From contig SFJN01000002.1 in assembly GCA_004555055.1 (NCBI GenBank), forward strand, positions 1-38,228: a DNA stretch of 38,228 nucleotides, read 5' to 3'. The notes beneath the pieces are model-generated. The model saw nothing but the letters and a program-made list of their open reading frames with translations, had not been told where the DNA came from and ran no database searches. The position numbers and the translations under genes are program-made. This document shows positions 19,001 to 24,421 of the stretch, piece after piece. The stretch comes from Bacteroidales bacterium. GTDB taxonomy: Bacteria; Bacteroidota; Bacteroidia; Bacteroidales; Bacteroidaceae. Within the stretch, counting starts at the first letter, position 1; every line of letters starts with the position of its first letter.

Positions 19001-19205
19001 CGTAGTCAAGGTCGTTGATGAGTCGGAGCGTGTACTTGAAATTGCCACGCGCTTCCAGTTCGTCGTAGATGCTTCCGCCCAGGAAACTCGGCTTGTTGTC
19101 GTCGAGGTCGTAGTCGTCTGAACAGGAGAACATCAAGCCTCCGGCTGAAAACAACAGGCAAAGACCGAGTGCGGTCTGGCTCATGGTTGAAAAGCGGTTT
19201 TTCAT
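16011..19205 (-). CDS. Multi-domain fasciclin (FAS1) surface lipoprotein, 1064 aa
   Basis: First gene of the operon. The lipoprotein signal has lipobox MFSC (Cys 28) followed by an acidic stretch (SDDYDLDD), which fits surface exposure. About four FAS1-like repeats can be traced by the strand motif: TIFAANDAAYEKFF (about 79-92), AMFVPSDKVLADYF (388-401), SLFVPTDDGL (559-568) and TVYVPTDDAVEKEI (839-852). The first three are each followed by a later closing segment, such as YIHEIDKVLVAPSN and VVYVMNKVVAPAD. FAS1 proteins usually mediate adhesion, so a role in attachment or in holding a polymer near the SusCD import pair is inferred. An acidic Pro-rich linker (about 873-905) interrupts the last repeat. 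The ATG is about 197 bp from the -7 box of the operon promoter, leaving a long leader. Confidence 0.88.
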   Translation of the reverse strand: MKNRFSTMSQTALGLCLLFSAGGLMFSCSDDYDLDDNKPSFLGGSIYDELEARGNFKYTLRLINDLDYADVLAKTGSKTIFAANDAAYEKFFAETTWTAADGTRVDSYDKLSLAQKKHLLNNAMLNNAYVLEMMANCPSGEKNLCLRQTSAASITDSVTFWHTYDLPLIQSENSDYPDFWHRFHQGTGDTEGAEGQAATGTPKMGIRMAVNNTTPMIVHFLEGQMLEKNITHDDVSFILNLEDDRKWTNDNPENRSYVYDARILPEGQDIVCMNGYIHEIDKVLVAPSNMAEVIRTNGLTNIFSHILDRFSAPYYDDDLTYNYKSLYDDGTDSVFVKRYFAVRTHSGQLLTDPNKSNVKSGYPYLSFDPSWNQFMSTESESAEKNMGAMFVPSDKVLADYFIHGGGKVLMERYATKENNEANLLYNIDQIPLDIIQALVNNLMKNSFNETVPSKYLSIMNDARDQMFPISDGYGNLDAYKAIFDKVMLANNGVVYVMNKVVAPADYSSVIAPVLYSNNAQVMRAVVRADESYIQGSQYANAPLQTYFSTYLKAMQSRFSLFVPTDDGLSTCGYVDPASLAAGNSRNYMYWRYAYKTGNVASTGKRLPIDAVAYTYNMEKGYDPADKARGNDYRSLYNDLLSSTYGEVKKKLLIEMVNQHIVVHEGNEDIRSGRKYFLSRTGAPVIIQDKGTGKGAGMKVRGGFQEQLSRQGLASAYNCTVKEENDVYDQSQETNGYGNGMTYFIDRPMQPTTNTVYKVVKSMPSTSKFMELCEGVNDDILKDAGLRDPYANSESKDAETKWQQAALLYYLFYQGEKGGAKFNVPSGDKLVRSFNNYRYTVYVPTDDAVEKEIQNGLPTWDTIEEFLDANLIRPEKPAGEPQRPTDVEADDYEDQVKEYERQLAEWKSTVEYKLYEADLAKDEVVKLQAQAMINTLVNFLKYHFQDESVFADNVASSGEYMTACISNGNYLNLHVAQSEGKIALTDAEGRTVSVSANGENTNLIARDAHYNTTTNPRLIESSSYVVVHQLDQALHFEKLTDGRWDNAWKSAKKAKAFLAKYGTQK

Positions 19206-19361
19206 ACTTGATGGTTAATTATTTTGAATTGTTATGATTTTCAAAACGTGATGTTTTTCAAAGTGTGGCGGTGTCGGGGGGAACAGGAGATTTCCAGTGG
19301 GCCAGTGGGGAGCCGGACTGTCTGCAAGTTCCGGAGACGCCGTACGAGGTGTCGGGGACAA

Positions 19362-19379
19362 TGCACACGTACATGTGCA
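19362..19379. promoter_or_regulatory. Palindrome in the operon leader
   Basis: TGCACA at 19362-19367 and TGTGCA at 19374-19379 form a six-base-pair inverted repeat with a 6-nt spacer. It lies about 25-40 bp inside the presumed transcript of the FAS1/Sus operon. It could be an operator or a 5' mRNA hairpin. Confidence 0.4.
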
Positions 19380-19401
19380 CATATACATACCCAAAGACAC
19401 G

Positions 19402-19433
19402 GCAAATTTATATTTTTTCTACGTACGCGCCAA
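19402..19433 (-). promoter_or_regulatory. Bacteroidetes-type promoter of the FAS1/Sus operon
   Basis: On the minus strand, TTG (19433-19431) and TAAATTTGC (19410-19402) are separated by exactly 20 bp. This matches the known Bacteroidetes housekeeping promoter (TTG/TTTG at -33, TAnnTTTG at -7). It is the only such match found upstream of the seven-gene operon and predicts a leader of roughly 190 nt. Confidence 0.75.
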
Positions 19434-19581
19434 GAGAATCTTTGTTTTTTCTTAACATTACATTGACATTTTCTTCACAGTTCGTCAATTTCAGCCTTTT
19501 CGGGGACAATCGGCGAAAGGGATTTTGCCCCTGTTTCATCAATATTTTTTCCATCTCCTGCATATTTTTACATATCCGCCC

Positions 19582-19650
19582 CCTCCGGAACCTCCGGAAA
19601 ATCCGGAACCTCCGGAAAATCCGGAACCTCCGGAACCCTCCGGAGCCTCC
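19582..19650. repeat. TCCGGAA tandem repeat array (copy 1)
   Basis: Short direct repeats of CCTCCGGAA and ATCCGGAA, period about 9 bp, lie immediately beyond the stop codon of the leftward 215-residue gene. No GGCC hairpin is embedded in this copy. It is the leftmost member of the repeat family spread to position 24164. Confidence 0.85.
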
Positions 19651-19655
19651 GCCCT

Positions 19656-20303
19656 TCAATTCCCGCCGTTGACCCTGCGACAGACGGCGGCGGCATCATA
19701 AGGCGTGCGGTGCGACTGGGCAAGCTCGCAGAAGAACTCGCGGCGGTCGGGCGGGATGAGGTGGTCGAGCTCTCCGGCGGCAAGCATGCGGCGGTACTCG
19801 TCGTATGTGACGCAGCGCGAACGGTCGGCCTGCCGGGCGGCACGCTGCTCGGCACTCTCCTTGCGACGGACGGCCGTCACACGCTCCACCAGGAACTGCT
19901 GCATGGAGCGCATCACCACGCTGGGGTCGAACGAGCCGTACATCTCCACATACTTCCCCAGTTTCAGCCGGTAGAAGAAAACCACCAGTTCCTTCACGTT
20001 GAGCCATCCGTATTCGTTGTAGAGGATTTCCGCCAGCACCGCCATCTGCCGTTCGTCGAGGGTGCGGCGTGCGCCGACGAACTCCGCCACCGCCTTCAGA
20101 TGCCCCGTCAGCCAGTCGAGGAGACGCGGACGTCCCACCGCCCCTACGACGGCATGGAGCGAGGGGGCACTGTCGATGCACGAGGCCAGGTCTTCGGCCC
20201 CCGTTTTCTGCACGGTGTCCACCGAGCAAAGGGTGAGGAAGCGTTCCATCGCCACCCGCTGCGCCGGCGTCACAACCGCTGTTCCATTACCATGATTCTG
20301 CAT
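19656..20303 (-). CDS. Conserved hypothetical protein, 215 aa (resembles DUF6633 family)
   Basis: Function unknown. The core near residues 75-150 has DERQMAVLAEILYNEYGWLNVKEL followed by VVFFYRLKLGKYVEMYGSFDP and MQQFLVERV. From memory this pattern resembles a Bacteroidales family of uncharacterised proteins (DUF6633), often next to replication-like genes. The C-terminal 60 residues are charged and Arg/Ala-rich. The protein has no signal peptide or membrane segment, so it should be cytoplasmic. Its ATG lies inside the end of the upstream gene (34-bp overlap in another frame), so the two are translationally linked and probably function together. The pair could be the remains of a phage or plasmid replication module or a domesticated system. 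Confidence 0.7.
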   Translation of the reverse strand: MQNHGNGTAVVTPAQRVAMERFLTLCSVDTVQKTGAEDLASCIDSAPSLHAVVGAVGRPRLLDWLTGHLKAVAEFVGARRTLDERQMAVLAEILYNEYGWLNVKELVVFFYRLKLGKYVEMYGSFDPSVVMRSMQQFLVERVTAVRRKESAEQRAARQADRSRCVTYDEYRRMLAAGELDHLIPPDRREFFCELAQSHRTPYDAAAVCRRVNGGN

Positions 20304-21583
20304 TGTTCGTTCAGTGTTTTAAAGTCGATGTCAGTCTCTATCTTCGCCAGCTCTTCGGCCTGGCGTTCCGCCTCCCCGATGCGGGCAATCTCCCTGCGGA
20401 TACCCTCCTCGCTGCTGCCGCCAGCAGAAATCTCCGAGGCAGCGCAGCCTGCATTGCCGTAAGGGATTACGCCCTCCCCACCGCCAGCAGAAATCTCCGA
20501 GGCAGCGCAGCCTGCATTGTTCTGGCGTATACCGATGCTGCCGTGGGAGTTTGTCAAGGGTTGTGTTTCCCACGTCCGTTGTTCGAGGAAGTTAAGGAAG
20601 GTGCGTCGGAAGCGCGGGTTAGGACGTTCGGCCACATAGCGTCGGATGTAGCGCACCATTTTCCGGCGTTCCGCCATAGGATGCCTCTCCCACCGTCCCC
20701 GCAGATACGACACACTCCCATACTTCTTGCCGTAGAGCTCCCACACCGCATCGAAGGTGCACTCCGCATCCGTCACCTCATCAGCAGCGCCATCTTTAGC
20801 CCCCGCAGCGCTTTCTTTAGCCCCCGCGCTCGCCGGTTTCTCCGGCGTTTCCGGCGTTTCCGGTGTTTCCGGCGTTTCCGGTGCTTCCGGTGTTTCCGGT
20901 GTTTCCGGTGTTTCCAGTGTTTCCGGTGTTTCCAGTGTTTCCGGCGTTTCCAGTGTTTCCGGTGTTTCCGGTGCTTCCGGCGTTTCCGGTTTCTTCAGGG
21001 TTTCCGGTGCTTCCGGTGTTTCCGGTGCTTCCGGTGCTTCCGGCGTTTCCGGTTTCTCCAGTGTTTCCGGTTCCTCCGCTCTCTCCGGAACAGGCCCGCA
21101 AGGGCCGCTCTGTGTCAGGCCCGTCAGGGCCGGTCCGCCCCCTCCGGAGCAGGCCGTAGGCCGGTCCGTTCCGTCCGCATGGTCCGTTCCGTCCGTTCCG
21201 TCCGCATGGTCATTTTCTTTTGGATTTTCTTTTAGGTTCTTACGAACGATTTCTTTTTGGTTCTTACGAACGATAGTTCCATCATCCCATCCTCCCTTCA
21301 ATCCTCCCTCTATAATCTCCCTCCCTGTTTCCCTCATCCCTTCTTCCGCGGGAGCAGTTTCCGCAGGAGCAGCATCTTCCGTTTCCATCCCGGCCTGATG
21401 GGCGATGACGCGCAGAACGAGGTTTAGCATTTTGCTGGTAGTTTCGGGGAAGGCCCCATGGCCGTCGAAGTCATAGAGCGCCTTGAAGATCTTGCCGCGT
21501 TGCGTTTCGCTCAGCATATCCAGCAGATGACACACAAACGCCGGATCCTTCAGATTAAAACCAAAATTAAAAATATTACCCAT
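20270..21583 (-). CDS. Repeat-rich protein with replication-protein-like ends, 437 aa
   Basis: Function unknown. The N-terminal 70 residues (LKDPAFVCHLLDMLSETQRGKIFKALYDF) resemble small phage-associated domains such as DUF6291. Residues about 275-345 (FDAVWELYGKKYGSVSYLRGRW, then RRTFLNFLEQRTWET) resemble the C-terminal module of Bacteroidetes phage or plasmid replication proteins; both matches are from memory. Between them lies low-complexity sequence made of DNA repeats: duplicated RKNxKE segments, DGTD repeats, a GGCC hairpin region and a Pro-Glu-Thr/Ala tract at about residues 165-252. A second in-frame repeat (NAGCAASEISAGG twice) lies near the C-terminus. I chose ATG 21583 over an in-frame TTG six bases upstream. 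A strong promoter lies at 21646-21677. Confidence 0.72.
   Translation of the reverse strand: MGNIFNFGFNLKDPAFVCHLLDMLSETQRGKIFKALYDFDGHGAFPETTSKMLNLVLRVIAHQAGMETEDAAPAETAPAEEGMRETGREIIEGGLKGGWDDGTIVRKNQKEIVRKNLKENPKENDHADGTDGTDHADGTDRPTACSGGGGPALTGLTQSGPCGPVPERAEEPETLEKPETPEAPEAPETPEAPETLKKPETPEAPETPETLETPETLETPETLETPETPETPEAPETPETPETPETPEKPASAGAKESAAGAKDGAADEVTDAECTFDAVWELYGKKYGSVSYLRGRWERHPMAERRKMVRYIRRYVAERPNPRFRRTFLNFLEQRTWETQPLTNSHGSIGIRQNNAGCAASEISAGGGEGVIPYGNAGCAASEISAGGSSEEGIRREIARIGEAERQAEELAKIETDIDFKTLNEQCRIMVMEQRL
20418..20519. repeat. Two 39-bp direct repeats inside a gene
   Basis: Positions 20418-20456 and 20481-20519 are identical over 39 bp. They are 63 bp apart start to start, so the reading frame is kept, and each encodes NAGCAASEISAGG. 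The unit contains an internal near-palindrome (GGCAGCGCAGCC). Confidence 0.9.
20832..21070. repeat. 9-bp tandem repeat array inside a coding region (copy 2)
   Basis: About 26 units of the form TCCGGNGTT or TCCGGNGCT follow one another at 9-bp spacing, with a few changed to TCCAGTGTT. On the minus strand each unit reads as three codons (Pro-Glu-Thr, Pro-Glu-Ala, or Leu-Glu-Thr where CCGG is changed). Confidence 0.95.
21083..21217. repeat. Three GGCC hairpins plus GTCCGTTCC repeats inside a coding region
   Basis: Three hairpins are present: GGCCC-GCAA-GGGCC (21093-21106), GGCCC-GTCA-GGGCC (21118-21131) and GGCC-GTA-GGCC (21152-21162). They are followed by short tandem repeats of GTCCGTTCCGTCCGCATG type to about 21210. 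All lie within the 437-residue gene and are translated in frame. Confidence 0.85.
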
Positions 21584-21645
21584 AAACAATCGTATTTTAA
21601 ATTTTCCATGCTCTAAATCGCATTATTCGCAATTGTTGTCACGCC

Positions 21646-21677
21646 GCAAAGGTAAGCAGATTAAACATAACCACCAA
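21646..21677 (-). promoter_or_regulatory. Bacteroidetes-type promoter of the repeat-rich gene pair
   Basis: On the minus strand, TTTG (21678-21675) and TACCTTTGC (21654-21646) are 20 bp apart, an exact match to the Bacteroidetes promoter layout. The -7 box is about 63 bp before the chosen ATG at 21583. Confidence 0.8.
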
Positions 21678-21778
21678 ACCATTTCGCATAAAAATTTCAG
21701 AATCTACACAATATTCCCCACCATTGCCGCATTTTATGGGCCAAAGAACAGCAATTTCGAACATCACGCACAGTAGCA

Positions 21779-21896
21779 ACCGCTCCCTCCGTAACAGGCC
21801 GAAGGCCGGTCTGTAAAAGGCCCGTTTAGGGCCGTTCCGTCTCCTCCGGAACAGGCCCGTCAGGGCCGGTCCATTCCATCCGCCCACTCCGGAAAA
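21779..21896. repeat. Three GGCC hairpins in the divergent intergenic region
   Basis: Hairpins GGCC-GAA-GGCC (21797-21807), GGCCC-GTTTA-GGGCC (21819-21833) and GGCCC-GTCA-GGGCC (21854-21867) are linked by CTCCGGAACA-type sequence. They belong to the same family as the copies inside the neighbouring gene and to the right. Confidence 0.85.
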
Positions 21897-21897
21897 C

Positions 21898-21981
21898 AAA
21901 AACACCGGACTTCTCGAGGCAAAACATCCGCACTTTTACCCTAAAAGTACGGCACTTTTATGCAAAGAAGTCCGATGTTTT
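21898..21981. repeat. Nested inverted repeat
   Basis: An imperfect outer inverted repeat pairs the segment around 21898-21920 (containing CCGGACTTCT) with 21961-21981 (containing AGAAGTCCGATG). Inside it, ACTTTTA-CCC-TAAAAGT (21932-21948) makes a perfect inner hairpin. GCACTTTTA occurs twice as a direct repeat (21930 and 21952). It could be a small non-autonomous mobile element or a regulatory RNA structure. Confidence 0.6.
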
Positions 21982-22200
21982 CAATTTCCGAAAGCCACAC
22001 CCCACACAATCCCATCACGCCCCACACTCAAAAAAAAATCACCATCAAAGCACCAACAAAAGAAACACCGAATACCCTCCACCACACTACAAAACCCTCA
22101 AACCCGCACCTATCCCCTCCAAAACCACCCAAAACACGCCTCAAAAGCGCCACTTTCAGACACAGAGCGAAAAATATTTCGAAAATAATTTCCAAAAGCC
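21982..22200. other. G-poor A/C-rich intergenic tract
   Basis: No gene is supported. Between 22001 and 22140 the + strand has only about six G residues and is almost wholly A and C with some T. An open frame crosses it, but its composition (Pro/Thr/Lys/His) only reflects the base bias. The tract lies upstream of the promoter at 22201-22232. Confidence 0.6.
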
Positions 22201-22232
22201 TTGCAAGATACACGTCTACAACTTACCTTTGC
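22201..22232 (+). promoter_or_regulatory. Bacteroidetes-type promoter of the 172-residue gene
   Basis: TTG (22201-22203) and TACCTTTGC (22224-22232) are 20 bp apart, matching the Bacteroidetes promoter. The -7 box is 65 bp before the ATG at 22298. Confidence 0.75.
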
Positions 22233-22297
22233 ACCACCGAACGGAACAAAGAACAACTTTCACCACCGCCCCCCCCGCAAAAAAAACAGAAACAGCC

Positions 22298-22816
22298 ATG
22301 AAACAACAGGAAGCCCTCATCACCGTCACCCGCCGCTGGCGGAACTACAACGACGAAAAACTGGTGAAGATCATCAGCGAAAAACCCATCATCATCCGCA
22401 GCAACCTCATGCCCCACGAGACGGAGGTGGAAAACACCGACGACCCTTCGCGGCCCGCCCTACCCGCCACACTCTACGGAATGGCCATCCACCGCACGTG
22501 CGAAGGACTGCTGATGGTGCCGGGATGGCAAAATGGCGGTCTGCGACAGACCATCGGACAGGTAGCGGCATCGCCCTCCCTACGCCCCATGTCGCTCATC
22601 GTGGTCCGCTACGGCAACGTGGCAGGATGGTACACCGCCGACACCCTCCACCGGGCGACCGACGAAGACTGCCCTACACTCCACCGCCGTGGCACACGCG
22701 GAAACTTCGACGCCGACATCCTACTCATCACCGACAGCCGCGGACGCACCTCACTCACCGTCGTCAACCGCGACATCCCCTTCGCCCTCGCCGAGGCCGA
22801 ACATCCGTTTATTTAA
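22298..22816 (+). CDS. Hypothetical protein, 172 aa
   Basis: I do not recognise this protein. The ATG at 22298 was preferred to an upstream in-frame start because the -7 box would overlap the longer version and because the sequence becomes protein-like at MKQQEALITVTRRW. There is no signal peptide or clear membrane segment. The middle has a hydrophobic stretch (SLRPMSLIVVRYGNVAGWYTAD), and the C-terminal half alternates hydrophobic and charged residues (FDADILLITDSRGRTSLTVV) like a beta-rich globular domain. A well-formed promoter and GC-ending codons typical of the neighbourhood support a real gene. It stands alone, converging on the four-helix-bundle gene, and a TCCGGA repeat array begins within 20 bp of its stop codon. 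Confidence 0.7.
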   Translation: MKQQEALITVTRRWRNYNDEKLVKIISEKPIIIRSNLMPHETEVENTDDPSRPALPATLYGMAIHRTCEGLLMVPGWQNGGLRQTIGQVAASPSLRPMSLIVVRYGNVAGWYTADTLHRATDEDCPTLHRRGTRGNFDADILLITDSRGRTSLTVVNRDIPFALAEAEHPFI

Positions 22817-22832
22817 GGTGGGGGCAGGCGAA

Positions 22833-22979
22833 AAGGCCGGAAGAGCCGGAGAATCCGGAAGGTCCGGAAGGTCCGGAACCTCCGGAAACTCCGGAAACTC
22901 CGGAAAATCCGGAAAAGGCCCGTCAGGGCCGCTCCGGAATATCCGGAAAATCCGGAAAATCCGGACCCTCCGGAAAGCC
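22833..22979. repeat. TCCGGAA repeat array with long hairpin (copy between convergent genes)
   Basis: 9-bp TCCGGAA-type units flank a long hairpin: TCCGGA (22908-22913), AAA, GGCCC (22917-22921), loop GTCA, GGGCC (22926-22930), GC, TCCGGA (22933-22938). The array fills the space between two convergent genes. The hairpin may act as a bidirectional transcription stop, although no T-run follows it. Confidence 0.9.
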
Positions 22980-22989
22980 GCCCCACGCC

Positions 22990-23715
22990 CTACCCTTCCT
23001 GCCGGCCACGGAGCAGCGCAATCTCCTGCTGCAGGGAAGCCACCAGTGCCTTCAGCCGCTCAATCTCCCGGGCCTGCGTCTCTATCTCGCGGGCCTGCGT
23101 CTCAATAACCTCCTTCTGTGTGCCGCGGTGTTCGAGACGGGCAGCCATCATACGTTCCCTGACGCCTCCCTCCTCGACAAACTCGCGGTCGCGCCGGGCG
23201 ATAAAACTGCTCAGGGCCTTGTCGACCATATGACAGAGACAGATGGCACAGTTGGCCATGTCCTCGTCCGGGAAGCGGTAGAAATAAGGACGGTAATCCT
23301 CCACATCACTGTGCTCCAGGCAGAAGGTGTGCAGGTCGTCGAAACGCGGAGACTTCCCCAAAGCCCACTCCGTCAACCCATGGTGTTTCAGATAGTCCTG
23401 ATAATCCTCCAGCAGTTCGCGGTTGCTACCCTGGGCAATTCCGAGCAACTTGAGTTCGACGGCAAAGGACGTCTGTCCGTCAGTGAGCCCCTCGACGATG
23501 TTCTGCTTCACCGACCGCGAAGCCTGCACCATCTGGTCGACCGTCCGGTCGCCGCTTTTGGGAAGGAAACGCTCGCAGAAGGCCTTCGTCAGCTGCACCA
23601 GCACATCGCTCTTGCGATAGAAATGCAGATTGGTGTATACCGTAGCTTTGCGGAGCACGCTGGGCACCCCGTCTTCGTGGCGCTGCAACGCAACCGGTTT
23701 CGGATGATTTGGCAT
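22990..23715 (-). CDS. Four-helix-bundle protein (S23-like, with suffix domain and coiled-coil tail)
   Basis: Residues about 30-150 match the four-helix-bundle family related to the protein encoded by 23S rRNA intervening sequences: FCERFLPKSGDRTVDQMVQASRSVKQNIVEG, then ELKLLGIAQGSNRELLEDYQDYL. These contain the typical R-S-x-K-Q-N-I-x-E-G pattern. Residues 150-205 (ANCAICLCHMVDKALSSFIAR, then FVEEGGVRERM) match the suffix region found in standalone Bacteroidetes members. The last 45 residues are a coiled coil built partly from a duplicated heptad (ETQAREI twice). The cellular role of standalone members is not established; related Avd proteins bind nucleic acid and reverse transcriptase in diversity-generating retroelements. 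No such retroelement is visible here. TCCGGA repeat arrays lie on both sides of the gene. Confidence 0.88.
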   Translation of the reverse strand: MPNHPKPVALQRHEDGVPSVLRKATVYTNLHFYRKSDVLVQLTKAFCERFLPKSGDRTVDQMVQASRSVKQNIVEGLTDGQTSFAVELKLLGIAQGSNRELLEDYQDYLKHHGLTEWALGKSPRFDDLHTFCLEHSDVEDYRPYFYRFPDEDMANCAICLCHMVDKALSSFIARRDREFVEEGGVRERMMAARLEHRGTQKEVIETQAREIETQAREIERLKALVASLQQEIALLRGRQEG

Positions 23716-23760
23716 ATGTGTGTGTTTCTTTAAAAGGGTGGATGAAATGTAGAAATTGGA

Positions 23761-23907
23761 GAACGGAAGAGCCGGAAAGGCCGGAAAATCCGGAAGAACC
23801 GGAAGAGCCGGAAAATCCGGAAGATCCGGAAAGATCCGGAATCTCCGGAAGCCTCCGGAAAAGGCCCGTCAGGGCCGCTCCGGAAAATCCGGAACCTCCG
23901 GAAAATC
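23761..23907. repeat. TCCGGAA repeat array with long hairpin (upstream of four-helix-bundle gene)
   Basis: Tandem CCGGAA-type units surround a hairpin at 23854-23884 that is identical over 31 bp to the one at 22908-22938. The array lies between the start of the four-helix-bundle gene and its likely promoter box, so it would be transcribed as part of the 5' leader. Confidence 0.9.
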
Positions 23908-23929
23908 CCAAGCGCAAGCAGCCCCGCAC

Positions 23930-23938
23930 GCAAATATA
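23930..23938 (-). promoter_or_regulatory. Possible -7 box for the four-helix-bundle gene
   Basis: TATATTTGC on the minus strand fits TAnnTTTG. The expected TTG at -33 is only partly matched, so this is a weak call. It would place the repeat array in a leader of about 210 nt. Confidence 0.35.
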
Positions 23939-24080
23939 TGCTTTTTGCCCCAAAACCACAGGCTCTGCACCGATTTATTTGCCCTGCCACCGCGCATTTA
24001 CGCACGAAATGCCGCACGCCCCTGCGCTGCGGACCGCAAAACACACCCGCCCCGCACCATAATCCGTTTCCTTGCGTTTC

Positions 24081-24164
24081 CCTCCGGAACAGGCCGAAGG
24101 CCGCTCCGGAACCTCCGGAACCTCCGGAACCTCCGGAAAAACCGGAAGCTCCGGAAACTCCGGC
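24081..24164. repeat. TCCGGAA repeat array with hairpin (rightmost copy)
   Basis: TCCGGA (24083-24088), ACA, GGCC (24092-24095), loop GAA, GGCC (24099-24102), GC, TCCGGA (24105-24110) is followed by CTCCGGAAC-type tandem units. It is the last member of the family before the HU-family gene. Confidence 0.88.
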
Positions 24165-24271
24165 CCCCCCCTCCGCACGCATCACACCGATTATCTGCAA
24201 TCTCACATATTACAATTTAAGACACAACACACCTATTTTAATTATAAACAATAAATTATTTACATTATTTC

Positions 24272-24303
24272 TTGCACGATTCAAAATAAAACCGTACCTT
24301 TGC
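24272..24303 (+). promoter_or_regulatory. Bacteroidetes-type promoter of the HU-family gene
   Basis: TTG (24272-24274) and TACCTTTGC (24295-24303) are 20 bp apart, embedded in AT-rich DNA. The box is 119 bp before the ATG, leaving a leader of about 110 nt. Confidence 0.85.
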
Positions 24304-24421
24304 ATTGTCTAAAACAAAGAACAGGGCCCGTTCGGAACTTTCAAGACAATCTTTTCTACGAATAGGCAACAAGCCTCAGAATTACCACACAAACCATCAA
24401 CAAAAAAAATTGTTTAGGATT

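Noticed and set aside
822..19121. Very long open frames on the + strand opposite the FAS1/Sus genes (for example 8319-11885 and 15915-19121)
   Set aside because: Their translations are Val/Gly/Glu/His-rich and mirror the codon pattern of the real leftward genes; they cross gene boundaries and carry no domains or promoters.
21960..22301. 113-residue Pro/Thr/Lys-rich open frame
   Set aside because: It exists only because the tract has few G residues and thus few stop codons; its composition simply reflects the base bias.
22908..22938. Ordinary rho-independent terminator between convergent genes
   Set aside because: The hairpin is strong but lacks a T-run on either side, and an identical copy lies upstream of a gene, so it is treated as a repeat element first.
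22990..23715. Diversity-generating retroelement accessory protein (Avd)
   Set aside because: No reverse transcriptase, template repeat or variable repeat is present nearby, and the suffix and coiled-coil regions fit the standalone four-helix-bundle family better.
22201..23733. Long + strand open frame across the repeat array and the four-helix-bundle gene
   Set aside because: It runs through a promoter, a real gene in another frame, the TCCGGA repeats and the antisense of a recognised protein; its sequence is low-complexity and unlike any protein.
19582..24164. CRISPR array
   Set aside because: The repeats are 9-bp tandem units with no unique spacers of regular length, and no cas genes are present.
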